DNA of 64,000 nucleotides from a virus: the IMG/VR virus record IMGVR_UViG_3300030389_002443, positions 1-64,000 of that record, one strand, 5' to 3'. The notes beneath the pieces are model-generated. The model did no database searches and was not told where the DNA came from. It saw only the letters and a list, made by a program, of their open reading frames with translations. A program made the position numbers and the translations under genes. This document shows positions 30,405 to 38,549 of this stretch, piece by piece; positions within the stretch are counted from its first letter, which is position 1, and every line of letters starts with the position of its first letter.

Positions 30405-31369
30405 TTTCAAAGTCAATTGTTAGGTTGACAGAAGGTTTTTCCAGTAATAACAAGCAAAATCTTTCCTTTGCGGAAATAGTGGTTCCGTACCATGAACTTG
30501 TTCCCTTCAAAACAACTACAGGAGAAATAAATATGCAAAGTGCGTTTAAATTAGGAACTAATTCAGAAGATGAATTTAAAAAACAATGTGAAGAAATAGA
30601 TAAAAGGTTAGCAGCCATGAACAAAAGAAACCGTTCTTTTTTAAGAGTCGGTATTCATGGTGAACCTAAATCTGGAAAATCGGGTGTAGCCTTAGATTGT
30701 TTAACAGAAGAAGAAATCAAAGATGGTTGGAAAGTGATTGCGTTAGATTGGGATAACGGCTGTGAACCTACATGGAGAAACAACTGGGATTCTAGTGAAC
30801 ACATTATTGTTTTTGACCCTCACTGTTTTAATGAAGATGGCTCTCCTAACTTTGCTCAAAGTGAAAAACTAGCAGAGGCTTTTGTTCGTAGAGTTAAGAA
30901 TGGTGACTTCGGTGATAAGTATAAATTTGTATTTGATGGTGTAGACAAATGGTTAGTTAGATGTTTTGATACTTTGACCAAAGGTAAAAAAGAAACAGAT
31001 TTCAAATTTATTCCTATCCTATATGGTAAGAGAAACAGACATTATAATTTATTGTTAGATAAAGTGGATGCTTTAGAATGTGATGTATTTTTCATCACTC
31101 ATATGAAAGATGTGTATGAGGGCATAAACAATCCTAACCCAGTTGGTAAAGAAGCAGATTGGCATAAAAGCACTCCTGCTAGATTTAGCCATGAGATTAG
31201 GATGACTAAAACTAAAAAACTAAAAAGTGTAGAATATACGGCTGAAATCCTTTCATCTAAATCTAATACATTAAGTGTTGGTAAAACATTCAAAGTTTTA
31301 GAAGTTGACCATCAAAAGAATGAAGTTAATTGGAGCGGTATTCCTCCACTAAAAGAGGGAACAATATGA
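30401..31369 (+). CDS. RadA/Sak4-like RecA-family ATPase
   Basis: About 322 residues from the GTG that overlaps the previous stop. VGIHGEPKSGKSGVALDCL is Walker A; YKFVFDGVDKW is a Walker-B-like strand; VFFITHMKDVY fits the sensor strand of Sak4-type single-strand annealing ATPases, which phages use for recombination-dependent replication. No N-terminal HhH domain of full RadA. Likely partner: the single-strand binding protein upstream. Confidence 0.7.
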   Translation: MISKSIVRLTEGFSSNNKQNLSFAEIVVPYHELVPFKTTTGEINMQSAFKLGTNSEDEFKKQCEEIDKRLAAMNKRNRSFLRVGIHGEPKSGKSGVALDCLTEEEIKDGWKVIALDWDNGCEPTWRNNWDSSEHIIVFDPHCFNEDGSPNFAQSEKLAEAFVRRVKNGDFGDKYKFVFDGVDKWLVRCFDTLTKGKKETDFKFIPILYGKRNRHYNLLLDKVDALECDVFFITHMKDVYEGINNPNPVGKEADWHKSTPARFSHEIRMTKTKKLKSVEYTAEILSSKSNTLSVGKTFKVLEVDHQKNEVNWSGIPPLKEGTI

Positions 31370-32121
31370 TAATAAATATGGATAGTTTTCTAAAGGCAAT
31401 CAAGTATTGTACAATGAAGGGCAAATGGGGCGATAAAAGTGGTGAGTTATCATCTCAGATAACTTGTAAAGTCGAAGATAATAATTTATATTTGCTTAGT
31501 GCTAACAGAGCAAACTCTGTTGCTGTAGCATATAAGTTGGTCTTAGACAACGCAGAAGATGTTGAGTTTGTTTTAGATTTAGAAGTGTTGCCTATGTTGA
31601 AAACCTTTTCTGGTGAGGTTGAGTTTGAGGTTGATAATGTTTTGACAATATTGCAAGGTAGTGATTCTGCTACAGTTCCGTTAGTCGCTCATCATGAAAA
31701 TGAATCAGCGATTGATAGATTTAGTCCTAAGTTAATCAATTGGATTGATGAAGGTTTTGGGCCAGACTTTACATTCGGTTCAACTAAATATGACTTAACA
31801 GTAAACTTAGATGCTGATAGTTTGACTCAATCTATTAAGGCTTGTGACACAGTGGGCGCATCTAATTATATTTTGAACTTTCATCCAAATGAAAGATTAT
31901 ATTTACAAGCATCTAAAGGTCAAAGAAAAATATCTAACGAATTACAAATGAGAGAACATAGTGGTAACGCTGCTACTGTTCCTTTTGCAGCACCTATTCA
32001 TGTTTTATTTCAAAGTGAAAACGAATGGGATAATAGAATCAATTTGAGATTACATGATGACATGCCGTTATTTGCAAGTACAGATTTCGCTGCAATAGTA
32101 GTAGCACCATACATGAGTTGA
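31366..32121 (+). CDS. PCNA sliding clamp
   Basis: 251 residues, the standard PCNA length. MDSFLKAIKYC, then two similar halves (ILQG..., then LTVNLDADSLTQSIKACDTV) and a C-terminal APYMS in place of the usual APK/AP end. The ring would tether the viral polymerase and other partners with PIP tails. Overlaps both neighbours, between the recombinase and the polymerase. Confidence 0.8.
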   Translation: MIINMDSFLKAIKYCTMKGKWGDKSGELSSQITCKVEDNNLYLLSANRANSVAVAYKLVLDNAEDVEFVLDLEVLPMLKTFSGEVEFEVDNVLTILQGSDSATVPLVAHHENESAIDRFSPKLINWIDEGFGPDFTFGSTKYDLTVNLDADSLTQSIKACDTVGASNYILNFHPNERLYLQASKGQRKISNELQMREHSGNAATVPFAAPIHVLFQSENEWDNRINLRLHDDMPLFASTDFAAIVVAPYMS

Positions 32122-33767
32122 GATACATGATTATCACACACAAAGATAATACTATTTATCTTAGATGGCGTGATGAAAATGGTAATAGATTAGAAAAAGA
32201 AGTTACTGATTTTAGACCATATTTTTATGTAAATTCTGATGAAAGAATGCCGCAAGCATATAATATTCGTGTTACTAATTCTCAAGGTAGAAAGATGAAA
32301 CTACCTCAAGAGTTTGTTTACGAGAGAACCAACCATGTCAATTTAGAAAAACAACCTTTGACTAAAGTTATGGTTACTAAATATAATGATATTAGAACCG
32401 CTAGAAAATACTTTGATAAAACATACGAGGCTGATGTAAGTTTCACTCATCGTTATTGTATTGATGAGATGACCGAAATACCAGAATATGATTTACGCAA
32501 GTGGTATTGGGATATGGAATGGATGACTACAGGAGAATATGATGGGGCAATAACAACTATTGCTGTTTATGATAATTATGCAGATTGCATAAACTTATAC
32601 TATTGGACTCCCAAAGATGCTAAACTAGATATGATTGTAGTAGATGCTGTCGAGTATCATTTTAATTCAGAAAAAGATATGCTTGAGGCTTTTGTTGCTG
32701 ATGTAGAAGAACAAGACCCAGACATGTTGATTGCATGGTTTGGGTTACAAGCAGATGTCCCTAAGTTATTTGAAAGGTTAGAAGAAAATAATATTGATAT
32801 TGGTAGACTATCTCCTATAGGATTAGTTAAACCTAGTAAGAAAGCATGGAATCAAATATCACCTATATCTCAACCTATTTATGGTAGATTGTGTCTAAAC
32901 TTAGACCATGCGTTTGAAAGACAATGGAACGATGCACAACGAGGAACTTTACCATCTACTGCTTTAGATTTCGTTGGCAATCTTTTATTTGGAGAAGGTA
33001 AAAAGAAAGAGTCTAAATTTACGGATAAAAACGAATTCTTTAGAAGGGCTTGGTTAGAAGACACTCAAAATTATTTAGATTATAATATTCAAGATGTGGT
33101 ATTACTAAAACGAATAGATGATGAAAACGCAATATCAGAATCGATACTAGCATTACAACGATTACTAGTTGCACCTTTCGATGCTTGTTTCTATGCTTCT
33201 CACATGGGGGGTATTTATTTCATGAGACACGCTGATTGGAAAGTACCAACAGGCGATAAGGACGCTGAAAGAGTAGAGGTAACTGGGGCTATGATATTCG
33301 ACCCAGAAATAAACAAAACACATGGTAGGCATGATAATGTTGCGGCCTTCGATTTTGCACAACTATATCCTTCTATGATGATGGCTAGGAATATTAGTTG
33401 GGAAACTAAATCTCGTACACCTACAGATTTTGCTTGTAATTTAGCGACACCACAAGACTTTAGCCCTGTAATCAAAAAAGATATGAGGTATTATAAAACA
33501 GATAAACTAGGTTTGTTACCAAGGTCTGTTCTTAATCTTAAACGACTTAGAGATGAGTACAAGTCTAAAATGAAAAAGGCAGACTCTAAAGAAGAATATC
33601 AAAAATGGTTTAACAATCAGATGGCTGTAAAAAGACTTATGGCCAGTTTCTATGGTGTAACTGCGTTTCCTAAGTTTGGTTGGTATGACCCAGATTTGGC
33701 TAACAGTATTACTGCTAGTGCTAGAGAAGCAATTAGACATGCTGCTAAAGTTGCGGAGGGATTATAA
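32118..33767 (+). CDS. Family B DNA polymerase, N-terminal part
   Basis: 549 residues. Exonuclease I WDME (Asp132/Glu134), exonuclease III YNIQD, motif A FDFAQLYPSMM (Asp412), and motif B KRLMASFYG (Lys505). The protein stops soon after motif B; motif C lies in a separate gene at 34226. Both parts are intact and the split is clean, so the enzyme is probably a heterodimer, as in Methanothermobacter. The start is TTG (overlapping the PCNA stop) or ATG three codons later. Exonuclease II is altered (WFGLQAD, Phe where Asn is usual). Confidence 0.92.
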   Translation: MRYMIITHKDNTIYLRWRDENGNRLEKEVTDFRPYFYVNSDERMPQAYNIRVTNSQGRKMKLPQEFVYERTNHVNLEKQPLTKVMVTKYNDIRTARKYFDKTYEADVSFTHRYCIDEMTEIPEYDLRKWYWDMEWMTTGEYDGAITTIAVYDNYADCINLYYWTPKDAKLDMIVVDAVEYHFNSEKDMLEAFVADVEEQDPDMLIAWFGLQADVPKLFERLEENNIDIGRLSPIGLVKPSKKAWNQISPISQPIYGRLCLNLDHAFERQWNDAQRGTLPSTALDFVGNLLFGEGKKKESKFTDKNEFFRRAWLEDTQNYLDYNIQDVVLLKRIDDENAISESILALQRLLVAPFDACFYASHMGGIYFMRHADWKVPTGDKDAERVEVTGAMIFDPEINKTHGRHDNVAAFDFAQLYPSMMMARNISWETKSRTPTDFACNLATPQDFSPVIKKDMRYYKTDKLGLLPRSVLNLKRLRDEYKSKMKKADSKEEYQKWFNNQMAVKRLMASFYGVTAFPKFGWYDPDLANSITASAREAIRHAAKVAEGL

Positions 33768-33994
33768 TGGTCAATGCTAAAAACAAATATCAAAGAATTA
33801 TCAAACAAGCAATAGATATATTAGGTGATGATGAAATGACCACTAGAGAACTTTATGATATTTATGTTGATAAACATTTTAGGTCATGTCCTACAATACA
33901 AGGATTAGGTATGATTTTAAAAAGACATAAAGAATTTGTTAGATTAAATAAATATGATTATCCTGCAAGATGGAGGGTTCGGGATGAGCAGTGA
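33767..33994 (+). CDS. Small winged-helix protein in the polymerase split (75 aa)
   Basis: IDILGDDEMTTRELYDIYVD ... IQGLGMILKRHKEFVRLNKY is a winged-helix layout much like that of the gene at 37618. It shares a base with the polymerase stop (TAATG). Its position between the two polymerase parts is unusual. DNA-binding is likely; role unknown. Confidence 0.55.
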   Translation: MVNAKNKYQRIIKQAIDILGDDEMTTRELYDIYVDKHFRSCPTIQGLGMILKRHKEFVRLNKYDYPARWRVRDEQ

Positions 33995-34229
33995 GGCTAC
34001 ACATATATGTAGAAGATGTAAAGGAACTGAGGCTTATAAAACAGTGATAAAAGGTAAGGGGTTAGTTGTGTGTGTAGAATGTGATTACGAATGGGTTCCA
34101 CATGGTTATTGTTTACATTGTAGAAAAGCACTACAACCTATTGGTTCTGCTAGAATGAATGGCGCACCACATAAGGATTGGAGTTCTAGAAAATATCACA
34201 AAAAATGTTGGAAGGAGTTGAATTTATGA
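33984..34229 (+). CDS. Small double zinc-finger protein in the polymerase split (81 aa)
   Basis: The start at MSSEATHICRRCKGTEAYKT is preferred. CRRC ... VCVEC forms one zinc ribbon; YCLHC ... YHKKC a second, similar to the gene at 19044. Overlaps the second polymerase part by four bases. Probably nucleic-acid-binding. Confidence 0.55.
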   Translation: MSSEATHICRRCKGTEAYKTVIKGKGLVVCVECDYEWVPHGYCLHCRKALQPIGSARMNGAPHKDWSSRKYHKKCWKELNL

Positions 34230-35029
34230 AAGTAATATACGCTCACACAGATTCTTTGTTTTGTCCTGTTGAGTCGATAGACCACGCTAAAAGCACATGT
34301 GATTATCTCAATCAACAGGTTAGAGAAATATTCCCTAATATTCTTGGTTTAGACCAGCACCCAGTTACTTTAGAATTTGAAAAGTTTTATTCTTCTCTCG
34401 GTATAGGTATTACTAAAAATCGAAATGCTGGTTTCATATCTTGGAAAGATGGTGAACATTTGGATGAGCCAGAATTTGTAGTCACAGGTTTCTCTGTAAA
34501 AAAATCTACAGAAATACACATTGCAAAAATTGTGCAAGAGATGGTTTTGAAAATGTGGGCGAATGGCAAATCTGAAAAGGAAGTCACCAAATATTTAAAG
34601 CAAGCATACCAAAATATCAAGAAAGGTAAAATAGAAATGGGTAGTTTTCTTAAAAGGTCAAGGCTTAGAAAATCTATTAATGATTATGCAACATTAGCGG
34701 GTGGAGTTGCAGGTGCAGTATATTACAATACTCACTTGAATCCTTCTGACCCCATAACAGATTCTTTTATCACAATCAAATGCAATATATTATCTGGCCC
34801 TAAAACTGTTCCACTAAATGATGGGACTTCTAGGGTAGCGACTTATATTTCAGTCAAAGAAAAAAATGAACTATTGCCTTTATTAGAAGAAGGTAAGATA
34901 GAAATAGATTATGGGTATTATGCCGACTATTGTATTAACAAGGCTGACCCTATATACAAAGCAATGGGTTGGGATATGTATCACATTTACGCTGACCCGA
35001 AACAAAAAACATTGGAGGATTGGTTTTGA
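34226..35029 (+). CDS. Family B DNA polymerase, C-terminal part
   Basis: 267 residues, beginning almost exactly at motif C: MKVIYAHTDSLF, where most relatives have Y-x-DTDS. His replaces the first Asp; the second, more critical Asp (residue 9) is kept. The thumb follows, with FEKFYSSLGIGITKNRNAGF corresponding to the KKRY region. It ends QKTLEDWF, a good PCNA-interacting (PIP) tail. No intein remnants are seen at the junction. Confidence 0.9.
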   Translation: MKVIYAHTDSLFCPVESIDHAKSTCDYLNQQVREIFPNILGLDQHPVTLEFEKFYSSLGIGITKNRNAGFISWKDGEHLDEPEFVVTGFSVKKSTEIHIAKIVQEMVLKMWANGKSEKEVTKYLKQAYQNIKKGKIEMGSFLKRSRLRKSINDYATLAGGVAGAVYYNTHLNPSDPITDSFITIKCNILSGPKTVPLNDGTSRVATYISVKEKNELLPLLEEGKIEIDYGYYADYCINKADPIYKAMGWDMYHIYADPKQKTLEDWF

Positions 35030-35196
35030 TGTTTTGGAAAAAAGAAGTTAGGGACGATAAAAAAATAACTAGAATGCAAATCAAAATAGAATCTTTGCAA
35101 GGACAGGTAAACACTCTAACAAACAATCAAAAAAAAATAATTAATTTAATATCAAAAATAGAACAGGTAATAGAAGAATGGAAGGAGGAATTATAA
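35029..35196 (+). CDS. Small coiled-coil protein (55 aa)
   Basis: MFWKKEVRDDKKITRMQIKI leading into heptads to the end. The start overlaps the polymerase stop (TGATG) and the stop overlaps the next ATG. Function unknown. Confidence 0.5.
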   Translation: MFWKKEVRDDKKITRMQIKIESLQGQVNTLTNNQKKIINLISKIEQVIEEWKEEL

Positions 35197-36056
35197 TGCA
35201 AGAATACACATATCAATGGAACTATCAATGGGCCGAAGACGAAGACAAACCAATTTTGAAGATTACTAAATCTTCACTAGGAACTTTCAATTGGTGTAAA
35301 AGACAATATTTACATCAATATATTGAAAGGCTTCCACAAGATACATCTCCAGCGATGTTGAAAGGTTCGATAGTTCACAATGCTTATGAGGCATTATGGG
35401 ATGACTTTGATATTTCAAAAGCAGAAAATATGAATGAAGAAGAACTTCATTTTTATTTTACTAGTTTATTTCCTATAGATGATTATGGTGAAGTTTATGA
35501 TAATGTGATAGATTTTGAAATTCAAAGATTTTTACAATCAAAACAAGAGGGTACTTTATCTTCTTATGTTCCTTTGGAAAATGAAGTTACATTAGATGCT
35601 GAAATACTTATACCCTTTGATGCAGACCCCACACATGAATTGAAAAGAAGTTATATTGTCCATTTACAAGGTATCATAGATAGAGTGTTTCAAGAAGAAG
35701 ATATATGCTTCCCTATGGAATTAAAAACAGGGATTTGGAAAGATGCTAAACTTAGCCATATGCGTGGAGAGATGGCCTTTTATAAACTGTTAATGGATGA
35801 GCAAATAGATGAAAACGGTGAAAGATTGTTTCCCCCTGTAACAAAATGGGGTTGGTATTACCCAGAAAGTAACTATTGTTATTTAGAAGAAGTAAAATCA
35901 ACTTCAATGACAGCGTTAAGAAAAAGACTCGCTAGATTAATATGGGGTTACGAGAACAATCATTTTCCTGCGTCATTTTATTATAGGACTTGTCAGAATT
36001 GTTCTTTTTTGGGATTGTGTGAAGCAGCAGGAGAAACAGGATTGGAGGATTGGTAA
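35196..36056 (+). CDS. Cas4/RecB-like PD-(D/E)XK nuclease
   Basis: 286 residues. KGSIVHNAYE (His), GIIDRV (Asp), PMELKTG (ExK) and MAFYKLL (QxxxY-like, here Glu-Met) form the RecB-type nuclease core. FNWCKRQY plus CQNCSFLGLC give four Cys for an iron-sulfur cluster as in Cas4 and AddB. No CRISPR array or other cas gene is nearby, so it most likely processes DNA ends in replication or recombination. It ends TGLEDW, like the PIP-type tails of its neighbours. Confidence 0.8.
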   Translation: MQEYTYQWNYQWAEDEDKPILKITKSSLGTFNWCKRQYLHQYIERLPQDTSPAMLKGSIVHNAYEALWDDFDISKAENMNEEELHFYFTSLFPIDDYGEVYDNVIDFEIQRFLQSKQEGTLSSYVPLENEVTLDAEILIPFDADPTHELKRSYIVHLQGIIDRVFQEEDICFPMELKTGIWKDAKLSHMRGEMAFYKLLMDEQIDENGERLFPPVTKWGWYYPESNYCYLEEVKSTSMTALRKRLARLIWGYENNHFPASFYYRTCQNCSFLGLCEAAGETGLEDW

Positions 36057-36460
36057 TGAAAGATAAAATAATTCAAAAGATAGAAAAACAAGAGTGGAGG
36101 TTTGCAGACTTGTTAAAATTAAAAGAAGTCGCTAACCACTTAGCAGAAGAATTGTATATGGAAATGACTAATGCAGAGAAGATAAAATTAGTGTGGGAAA
36201 AAGATGTTCCCGAAGGAACCTTTGCTATGGTTTTTCCACCATTGGTAAAAGAACATTTAACTAAAGAGATTATGGCGGTATTTCAAAATAAATTCGAGTC
36301 TGCTACAGTTTCTTTTGGTGAAGGCGCACCACCTATGATTGCAGAAGAAATACCACCCCCACCACCAGAACCAATAGAAGAACATATAAAAGAATCAGAG
36401 CCGCCAAAGGAAGGCGAGATAAAAACAAGAGGCGGTAATATCAAAGTAAAGAGGGTATGA
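36056..36460 (+). CDS. Protein with proline-rich tail (134 aa)
   Basis: The helical N-terminal half (MKDKIIQKIEKQEWRFADLL) and mid domain are followed by an EIPPPPPEPIEEH linker and a short basic end (GGNIKVKRV). The linker suggests a flexible adaptor. No family recognised. Confidence 0.5.
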   Translation: MKDKIIQKIEKQEWRFADLLKLKEVANHLAEELYMEMTNAEKIKLVWEKDVPEGTFAMVFPPLVKEHLTKEIMAVFQNKFESATVSFGEGAPPMIAEEIPPPPPEPIEEHIKESEPPKEGEIKTRGGNIKVKRV

Positions 36461-36461
36461 T

Positions 36462-36611
36462 ATGTTTGATAAAATAATAGACGGGCAAGATAAATTAAAT
36501 GAAACATTAGAAAAAATACATGAAACATTACAATTCAGTAATAGAATTTTAATGATGGTAAACGCAGTTAATATTGCAACCATCATCACAATATTTGTTT
36601 TGGTGTTTTGA
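36462..36611 (+). CDS. Small tail-anchored membrane protein (49 aa)
   Basis: A polar helix (DKLNETLEKIHETLQF) is followed by a C-terminal transmembrane segment (NAVNIATIITIFVLVF). Overlaps the primase start (TGATG). Confidence 0.5.
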   Translation: MFDKIIDGQDKLNETLEKIHETLQFSNRILMMVNAVNIATIITIFVLVF

Positions 36612-37621
36612 TGCGATTTCCTAGAGAGGTTTGGTTTGGGTCACATCTTTCCACAGACGGTCAATCCCCAAGGATTGTAGTTTGGAACAAAAAGGAATAT
36701 GCTGACTTAGTAAAAATAAATAATGGTAGAAGAAATTGCTACACGAATGTTTATGATTACGAACAATTTACAGATAAGGTAGATACTTGGGGGAGAACTA
36801 CAGGTGTACCTGTTCAAAGAACTGTTATATTAGATAGGATATTTTTAGATTTTGACGCTCACGATGACCAACTAGAACAAGCAAGAAAAGATACTTTGAG
36901 TTGTGCTAAGGTCTTATTAGATAATAACACTTTATTCGACATCATATTTAGTGGGAGAGGATTTCATGTCCACGTATATGGAGAAAGGGCTACTGACATC
37001 AGACAAATACAATCTTGGTTTAGACAATGGGATTATGAAACTTTAGATGATTGTGGCGTTCAAATAGGTAGGCATAGAAGAATAGTCAATACTATGAATA
37101 TGGCTTCACAACTGTATTGTATTCCTTTGACCATCGAACAATTAGAAAATTTTACTGTTGACATGGCTAAAACCAAAAACAACACAAGAACTACTTATGG
37201 TGAAGAACTAGTTAAATGGCCAGAAGTCCAAGTGCTATCAGCAGCACCGAAAGAAATTGCACAAGTTAGAAAGTTAGGGAAGTTATCTGTATTGCCATGT
37301 TTGTATAACGCTATAATGGTTCAAAATCCTTCCCATACTGCAAGAGTATATCTTATATCTTGGTGGAGAACCTTGTTAGGTGGCGGGTCAACTACTGCTA
37401 AGATAGCAATAGAAGACCAACCAGTGGTTGTAGAAAAAATAATGAATGAATTAAAGTCAATCGAGGGATTAGGTCAAACCATCTGGTTAGATTGGAATGA
37501 AGCCCTCACTAGAAAATATGTGAAAGGTATTGTAAAAAAAGGTTACAATGCCCCTAGTTGTTCTGATATATTAATACCAGAAGGCTACTGTATAGGAAAA
37601 TGTTGGAGGTTTCCAGAATGA
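36611..37621 (+). CDS. Archaeo-eukaryotic primase, PriS-like with PriL-like end
   Basis: 336 residues from the ATG overlapping the previous stop. FLDFDAHD holds the catalytic Asp80 and Asp82; SGRGFHVH (residues 114-121) is the second AEP motif with its His. The C-terminal part has Cys in LPCLYNA, APSCSDI and GYCIGKCWRF, like the iron-sulfur domain of PriL. It therefore looks like a PriS catalytic core fused to a PriL-type domain in one chain. Makes primers for the PolB. Confidence 0.8.
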   Translation: MRFPREVWFGSHLSTDGQSPRIVVWNKKEYADLVKINNGRRNCYTNVYDYEQFTDKVDTWGRTTGVPVQRTVILDRIFLDFDAHDDQLEQARKDTLSCAKVLLDNNTLFDIIFSGRGFHVHVYGERATDIRQIQSWFRQWDYETLDDCGVQIGRHRRIVNTMNMASQLYCIPLTIEQLENFTVDMAKTKNNTRTTYGEELVKWPEVQVLSAAPKEIAQVRKLGKLSVLPCLYNAIMVQNPSHTARVYLISWWRTLLGGGSTTAKIAIEDQPVVVEKIMNELKSIEGLGQTIWLDWNEALTRKYVKGIVKKGYNAPSCSDILIPEGYCIGKCWRFPE

Positions 37622-37854
37622 AAAAAGTACCAAGGATAGAGAGAAAAAGAAGGTCTTATTGGCAAGATTGGGTAGATGAAATTATGAAAGACGGGAAAGA
37701 AAGAAGTTTGAAAGGTATTATAGAAGACCTTATTGTTAGAAAAGGCACTCTATATATCCCTCAATCTGTAAGGTTAAGTAAATATCTTAGGAGTAATCCG
37801 ATATATATTTATCACAAACCAAAACAATACACTTTATTTAGGAGGGAAGATTAG
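37618..37854 (+). CDS. Small winged-helix protein (78 aa)
   Basis: MKKVPRIERKRRSYWQDWVD, then LKGIIEDLIVRKGTLYIPQS-VRLSKYLRSNP, a winged-helix layout resembling the gene at 33767. Overlaps the primase by four bases. DNA-binding likely. Confidence 0.55.
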   Translation: MKKVPRIERKRRSYWQDWVDEIMKDGKERSLKGIIEDLIVRKGTLYIPQSVRLSKYLRSNPIYIYHKPKQYTLFRRED

Positions 37855-38549
37855 TGGCTTTAATTATTGATGATAGGGAAAAATCTACATTTTCTAAAAT
37901 AATTGAAGAAAAGGCTGCTAAAATGGGAGTTCTAACGGAACGTAAAAGACTTGAAGTTGGCGACTACGTAATTGGTGATGTTTGTTTTGAGATAAAATCT
38001 TCTCAAGATTTTTTGCAGTCTGTATTAAACAAAAGAATTTGGAATCAAATAGATAACATGGACAGAAATTATCAAAGAAATTTTGTAGTTATTCATGGGA
38101 CTGTATTGGATGCTGTTGATAAATTTATGACTCATAGTACAGGGGGTGGTTCTGATTACCGCTCAAAATCTATTTGGCTAAAAAGCAAATTCATGGGGGC
38201 AGTGGGAAGAATAAGATTAGATTACGATGTTGATGTAATTTGGAAAGATAGTGAGGCTAGTGTTATTGATGAGGTAATAACAATTATCAAAATGTCTCCA
38301 AACAAGAGAGCAGTTATTGAGCCTACTATAATTAAAAAAATAACTACAGAAGATGTTAGGGTAGATATGTTAGCCATGTTAAAGGGTCTTACTAGACCAA
38401 AGGCAAGATTGTTGTTAGAACATTTTGGTTGTATCATGGAAATAGGTGAGAACGAAGTTTCAGATATTCTCAAAATTAAAGGCATAGGTAAAGTAACTGC
38501 CGAAAGGCTATTAAACATATTAAATTCAGAAGAAAAGGTGGGACAATGA
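37854..38549 (+). CDS. XPF/Hef-type (ERCC4) nuclease
   Basis: 231 residues, GTG start. IIDDREKST, LEVGDYVIGDVCFEIKSS and QDF form the ERCC4 active site (GDY...ExK...D; cellular relatives have ERK). A tandem helix-hairpin-helix follows (LKGLTRPKARLLLEHFG, ILKIKGIGKVTAERLL). Cuts branched or flapped DNA at forks. Lacks the helicase half of full Hef. Confidence 0.9.
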   Translation: MALIIDDREKSTFSKIIEEKAAKMGVLTERKRLEVGDYVIGDVCFEIKSSQDFLQSVLNKRIWNQIDNMDRNYQRNFVVIHGTVLDAVDKFMTHSTGGGSDYRSKSIWLKSKFMGAVGRIRLDYDVDVIWKDSEASVIDEVITIIKMSPNKRAVIEPTIIKKITTEDVRVDMLAMLKGLTRPKARLLLEHFGCIMEIGENEVSDILKIKGIGKVTAERLLNILNSEEKVGQ

